Positions 28,340-31,551 of a stretch of DNA of 31,551 bases are shown here, in pieces. The stretch spans positions 1 to 31,551 of the IMG/VR virus record IMGVR_UViG_3300024346_000320. One strand, 5' to 3'. Both the position numbers and the translations under genes were made by a program. A model generated the notes under the pieces. The model was not told the DNA's origin and searched no databases. It saw nothing but the letters and a program-made list of their open reading frames with translations. Within the stretch, counting starts at the first letter, position 1. Every line of letters begins with the position of its first letter. The stretch is from a virus.

Positions 28340-30178
28340 TTATGAGAAATTAACCGTTTTAAGATTTTTAACTCTAATGTTAATATCTTTGTTAGAATAT
28401 CTGATTTGATAACTCTGTGTTGGTTCCGCATAAATGGTCTCATCAATCAACTGAATTTGTTTTGTTGTTGGGTCTGAATACCTTTGAGATGTTTGAGATG
28501 AAGAATATTGTCCACCAACGTTATTAAAGAATTGTACGTCAGATATAGTTATAACACCATTTTCATTTTGTAATAATCTTTTTAAATCAGAAACATTAAC
28601 ATTTTCACCCATTTGTCTATTTGACGGACTAAAATAATCAGAAACTACCGTTATTAACTGAGATATAACTGTTCCTTGATTTTGAGAGTTATCTAATACA
28701 ACATCCACATTCACACTTAAATCAATTACATTAGCACTTTGAACTGAAACATAATCATTTATCATTCGATAATTTGATAGATAATTAGCGACATTATTTT
28801 TTAAAGTGTTTGAAACAACCTCTGTTAATGCCCCGGATTCATCATACGATAACATCTGTACAATGATTTTATTGTTGTTTTCCGTAATTGAAACTTTTGC
28901 GGGGGCACCATATTGAGATGGCATCGTTCTAATAATAGACTCATAGTCATTAACTGTAACCGCTCTATTTTGAGAAGAAAAATTATAAGAAACTAAATTT
29001 CTTACTTCTTCCGTTGTTGGGAAGTCTGCACCACCTATAGCCGCCACAACGTTTGTACATCTTAATGAGTTAACTACTGTTGTGTTCATACTCTCAGACG
29101 GACCATTAACAAAAAATGATATTGTACCTACTTGAGTAATAGTATTAACCCCTAAGTTACTTCCTGTTCCACCACCAACTCTATATTGAACAAATAGTGT
29201 CGTGTTTGCTTTCAACGTACTACCTAAACCTAAATTATTCGAGTATTTGTTTAAATTTAATGTAAACCCATTTGCCGCAAATTCTCTTAGTTGTTCGTCA
29301 GCAGATTGATTACCACCACCAAAAGTCATTTTTAAAAATCCTTCCGGAGTAAATTCCGAAATAAATTTATTACTTGTCTGAACATATTTTCCAACTTTTA
29401 TACCAGGACTATCCGATACTTTTGTCGGGTCTTCAATGAAAACTCTGTCTTCCGCTAACGCTTGAACCTCGTACCATTTATTGTCTGTACTTAAAAATTC
29501 TTGAGATGAAGGTACGTTACTATATTGAGTTCCGTCTTTTAATAAAACACCTGTAATACCTAACACATTTTTTTCAGGTAAAAATAATTCATAAAAAGGT
29601 CTAACATCGTTTGGTGTTATAACTTTTTTAAATACTTTAGTCATTCCATTAACAACAGTTTCTCTCTTAGTTATAGTGTAATTTAATAACTTATTATTTG
29701 AATCAAAATTTGGTATTTTTAATCTATTTGGGAATCCTTCTGAATTAATTGGTGACGCAAAATCAATTTCATATACCGTTTCAAAAACTTGTCCAGCACC
29801 ATTAAATTGAGACCCTCTTCTTAATACACCACAATAACTTAAATCTTCTTTATCACCATAAGCCGGAACCGTAATTGAAAAGTCAACCAAAGAAACCGAT
29901 GGTCTCATTCCCGGTATTTTTAATCCATAAGTTTTTGCAATATTAAATACTGAAGACCTTTGTTGAGCATATTGTAATACTGTCTCTTGAATACTTCTAT
30001 CAATATTAAATTGTAAGTTATCTGTTACCGCGGCATTAAGGTCTAATAAAACCGAGAATACCGATGCGTCATTAAAATTCTGAACAGTTTCAGGATAATA
30101 AGTTTTAGTGAAATTTATAAGTTCCGTTCTTATTGATTGGAAATCTCTAGTTGTATATGAAATCTTTTTATTAGCCAT
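28340..30178 (-). CDS. Baseplate wedge protein, gp6 / Baseplate_J-like (612 aa)
   Basis: The N-terminus (ISYTTRDFQSIRTELINFTK, then YYPETVQNFNDASVFSVLLD and RSIQETVLQYAQQRSSVFN) has the pattern of T4 gp6-type baseplate wedge proteins. Residues about 150-480 correspond to a Baseplate_J-type core, including FVQYRVGGGTGSNLGVNTIT, FPTTEEVRNLVSYNFSSQNR, AVTVNDYESIIRTMPSQYGA and ISQLITVVSDYFSP. Length is close to T4 gp6 (660 aa). In contractile tails this protein forms the wedge core that connects the central hub to peripheral proteins and triggers sheath contraction. The neighbour upstream is the gp25-like protein, its usual partner, four bases away. No membrane segment is present. The start ATG at 30178 is preceded by AATATATAATATT with no Shine-Dalgarno sequence. 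Confidence 0.9.
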   Translation of the reverse strand: MANKKISYTTRDFQSIRTELINFTKTYYPETVQNFNDASVFSVLLDLNAAVTDNLQFNIDRSIQETVLQYAQQRSSVFNIAKTYGLKIPGMRPSVSLVDFSITVPAYGDKEDLSYCGVLRRGSQFNGAGQVFETVYEIDFASPINSEGFPNRLKIPNFDSNNKLLNYTITKRETVVNGMTKVFKKVITPNDVRPFYELFLPEKNVLGITGVLLKDGTQYSNVPSSQEFLSTDNKWYEVQALAEDRVFIEDPTKVSDSPGIKVGKYVQTSNKFISEFTPEGFLKMTFGGGNQSADEQLREFAANGFTLNLNKYSNNLGLGSTLKANTTLFVQYRVGGGTGSNLGVNTITQVGTISFFVNGPSESMNTTVVNSLRCTNVVAAIGGADFPTTEEVRNLVSYNFSSQNRAVTVNDYESIIRTMPSQYGAPAKVSITENNNKIIVQMLSYDESGALTEVVSNTLKNNVANYLSNYRMINDYVSVQSANVIDLSVNVDVVLDNSQNQGTVISQLITVVSDYFSPSNRQMGENVNVSDLKRLLQNENGVITISDVQFFNNVGGQYSSSQTSQRYSDPTTKQIQLIDETIYAEPTQSYQIRYSNKDINIRVKNLKTVNFS

Positions 30179-30182
30179 AATA

Positions 30183-30641
30183 TTATATATTAATTATTAC
30201 AAAATCACTAGAATTAAATACATCATCAGTAATAACATAATCAATTCTAACTTTAGCGGTATGTTCTAATTGAGCAATACCAGGTACTCTAAAAACTCTA
30301 TCGTTCTCACCATTAACATAAGACCCTTTATCTTCTTGTCCGTCTGACGCCGCTGTTATATTAATACTTGTAAGTTTTAAATTTGGCATATATAGGTCAA
30401 CAGCGTCACGTATTTCAGATTCTATTTGTGAAAACGTAGGTGCGTCCAATGGGTCAAAAAGAAATTCATATAATCTTGTTCCAAAATCCGGTAAATAATA
30501 TCTTGTACCTTTTCTTGTTAACAAAAGATGTATTAAATTATTTCTGATTTCTTTTTCCGTTGTATTAGATAAATCTAAATATTTCCCTTCAAAAGAATCT
30601 CTGAAAGGAAAAGTCAAACCGTATGTTGTTCCATCTGCCAT
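30183..30641 (-). CDS. Baseplate wedge protein, gp25 / W-like (152 aa)
   Basis: This is the first gene of the minus-strand baseplate cluster. Residues about 27-95 match the GPW/gp25 family: TTEKEIRNNLIHLLLTRKGT, RYYLPDFGTRLYEFLFDPLD, and EIRDAVDLYMPNLKLTSI. The LLTRKGTR and PDFG motifs are hallmarks of this fold. The length is close to that of T4 gp25 (132 aa) and P2 W (115 aa). The protein sits at the sheath-baseplate junction, where it seeds sheath assembly and binds the gp6/J protein encoded next. Residues 96-152 are a longer beta-type tail with GSYVNGENDRVFRVPGIAQL. Two TATTTATA octamers precede the start, one only three bases away. Confidence 0.93.
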   Translation of the reverse strand: MADGTTYGLTFPFRDSFEGKYLDLSNTTEKEIRNNLIHLLLTRKGTRYYLPDFGTRLYEFLFDPLDAPTFSQIESEIRDAVDLYMPNLKLTSINITAASDGQEDKGSYVNGENDRVFRVPGIAQLEHTAKVRIDYVITDDVFNSSDFVIINI

Positions 30642-30644
30642 AAC

Positions 30645-30652
30645 TATAAATA
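30645..30652 (-). promoter_or_regulatory. TATTTATA motif before the baseplate cluster (proximal)
   Basis: On the minus strand CTATATTTATAGTT runs directly into the ATG at 30641, with the octamer ending three bases before the start. The arrangement is the same as before the gene at 4450. It is the best placed of the octamers to drive the long baseplate transcript, since a terminator lies just upstream. Confidence 0.42.
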
Positions 30653-30671
30653 TAGTGTCGTAACTATTTTT

Positions 30672-30679
30672 TATAAATA
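30672..30679 (-). promoter_or_regulatory. TATTTATA motif before the baseplate cluster (distal)
   Basis: A second octamer TATTTATA (minus strand, context GGGGTATTTATAAAAAATAG) lies 30 bases before the ATG at 30641, right after the T-run of the nrdA terminator. A promoter here would give a leader of roughly 20 bases. It may act together with, or instead of, the proximal copy. Confidence 0.35.
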
Positions 30680-30682
30680 CCC

Positions 30683-30717
30683 CTAAAATAAAAAATCACG
30701 ACCTTAAGTCGTGATTT
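30683..30717 (-). terminator. Intrinsic terminator after nrdA
   Basis: A perfect 10-bp stem has its arms at 30693-30702 and 30708-30717 (AAATCACGAC and its complement) with a five-base loop. On the minus strand it is followed by TTTTTATTTTAG. It begins about ten bases after the nrdA stop and separates nrdA from the baseplate cluster. The run of T residues is on the side expected for minus-strand transcription. Confidence 0.85.
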
Positions 30718-30726
30718 ATATTCTTA

Positions 30727-31551
30727 TTAAGAACCACATCCGAAACATTCAAATTCCGTATCTGTTGGTTTTTGAGTTAAATCAACTGTTGGTTTTTCAA
30801 TTTGTTTTGGTTGACCTACTTTTGAAATGTCCACCGCCAAGTGTTTAGCTCCGGTTGATATTGCCTTTGTTCTAACATAATAACAAAGAGTTTTTAACCC
30901 TTTACCCCACGAATGGAAGTGTGATGATGAAATTTTTGATAATGTTGGATTAGACATATAGATATTCATTGATTGTGATTGGTCAATGAATGGTGCTCTG
31001 TCAGCCGCCATATCAATTAATTCTCTTTGAGATATCTCCCAAATTGTTTTGTACTTTGGAATTAAATGTTCAATTCTTTTAACTTTCTTGTTGTAATTTT
31101 TATCTTCTTGGTCAAGATAATTATTAAAGTTAATATTTTGAATTGACCCTTCATTCATAATAATTTCGTTTTTCAAATCTTCAGACCAAATACCTATTTT
31201 TTCAAAATCATTAATTAAGTATTTATTAACAATTAAAATTTCACCCCCAACTACACGACGATTAAATAATGCCGAGTGAGCCGGTTCTGTCATTTCAAAT
31301 GAACCTGTAATTTTAGCTGAAGACGCAACTGGCATCTGAGCCGTGAATAAAGAGTTACAAACCCCGTGATTGGATACATCTAACTTAAGTGAGTCCCAAT
31401 CCCACATTCTCCCTAATCCTTCGTAATCTAACCCCCACATATCAAATTGGAATATACCTTTTGACATTGGTGAACCTTTAAAGAATTTGTATGGTTTGTA
31501 TTCACCTGATTTACATAATTCCATACTCTCGGTGATTGCCGCAAAATAGAT
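30727..31551 (-). CDS. nrdA: Class I ribonucleotide reductase large subunit, C-terminal part (5' end outside window)
   Basis: The frame stays open to the right edge: before the Met at 31524 it reads IYFAAITES, which fits the family, so that Met is internal. The visible 274 residues are the C-terminal third of the enzyme that reduces ribonucleoside diphosphates to deoxy forms for phage DNA synthesis. Counting from the Met at 31524, visible motifs are MPVASSAKITG (64-74), the FNRRVVGGEILIVNKYL stretch (87-103), and LKTLCYYVRTKA (210-221) with the adjacent tyrosines of the radical pathway at 215-216. At the end, ECFGCGS provides the C-terminal CxxC pair (260, 263) that accepts electrons from thioredoxin or glutaredoxin. 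The catalytic cysteine region lies outside the window. A radical-carrying NrdB partner would be expected to the right. A strong terminator follows. Confidence 0.9.
   Translation of the reverse strand: MYFAAITESMELCKSGEYKPYKFFKGSPMSKGIFQFDMWGLDYEGLGRMWDWDSLKLDVSNHGVCNSLFTAQMPVASSAKITGSFEMTEPAHSALFNRRVVGGEILIVNKYLINDFEKIGIWSEDLKNEIIMNEGSIQNINFNNYLDQEDKNYNKKVKRIEHLIPKYKTIWEISQRELIDMAADRAPFIDQSQSMNIYMSNPTLSKISSSHFHSWGKGLKTLCYYVRTKAISTGAKHLAVDISKVGQPKQIEKPTVDLTQKPTDTEFECFGCGS

Noticed and set aside
4527-30679. Reading the TATAAATA copies as T4-type late promoters
   Set aside because: At the minus-strand genes the TATAAATA form points away from the gene, and at the plus-strand genes the sense strand carries TATTTATA, so the T4 orientation does not fit. 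Only the octamer observation is kept.
1-31551. tRNA genes, insertion sequences or integrase/attachment sites
   Set aside because: The noncoding gaps are all shorter than about 105 bases and show no cloverleaf, terminal inverted repeats or duplicated target sites.

Overview
The window is AT-rich, densely coded DNA that reads as part of a large contractile-tailed (myovirus-type) bacteriophage genome. The supports are a gp25/W-type baseplate wedge gene followed by a gp6/J-type baseplate gene, a run of very large virion-like proteins, several fibre or adhesin-like proteins, a RuvC-like resolvase and a class I ribonucleotide reductase large subunit. I see no cellular housekeeping genes, tRNAs, rRNA or insertion sequences. 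The likely host is a member of the Bacteroidota. This is inferred from SprB-type adhesin repeats in three fibre-like proteins, the absence of any Shine-Dalgarno sequence before the genes, strong AT bias and the use of TAA at all 17 stop codons. It is an inference, not a proof.

Layout. (1) Positions 3-4265 (+): the 3' part of a giant multidomain sugar-modifying protein. The order is GT17 C-terminal end, methyltransferase, GT2, methyltransferase, GT4-type, GT2, and the gene is open at the left edge. (2) A small convergent gene (4262-4450, -) whose stop codon overlaps that of the giant gene. (3) A short divergent promoter region (4451-4553). (4) A plus-strand cluster at 4554-11858: four fibre or adhesin-like virion proteins, then a RuvC-like resolvase. 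(5) A two-way terminator at 11864-11888, where the plus and minus clusters meet. (6) A minus-strand cluster at 30641-11887, transcribed right to left. It runs gp25-like wedge, gp6/J-like wedge, a 1773-residue protein with membrane segments, four unassigned proteins, a protein with a tail-protein-I-like region, and finally a fibre made of about seven SprB-like repeats, a Thr-Pro stalk and a Cys-containing tip. Six of the internal junctions are separated by 1-2 bases or overlap. (7) A terminator hairpin and then the 3' end of nrdA (30727-31551, -), open at the right edge.

How the parts may work together. The minus-strand cluster has the order W-J-(inserted genes)-I-H known from P2-like tails, so it most likely builds the baseplate and ends with a receptor-binding fibre. 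The plus-strand cluster supplies further fibres, one of which (8817-11249) has ends resembling a baseplate-attached fibre. These proteins are very rich in Ser, Thr and Asn and carry Thr-Pro stalks, while the neighbouring giant protein combines at least four glycosyltransferase modules with two methyltransferases. A self-contained pathway that decorates the phage's own fibres, or a host surface, with methylated glycans is the most interesting hypothesis here. A recurring octamer TATTTATA just upstream of genes that lead transcription units may be the phage's late promoter core.
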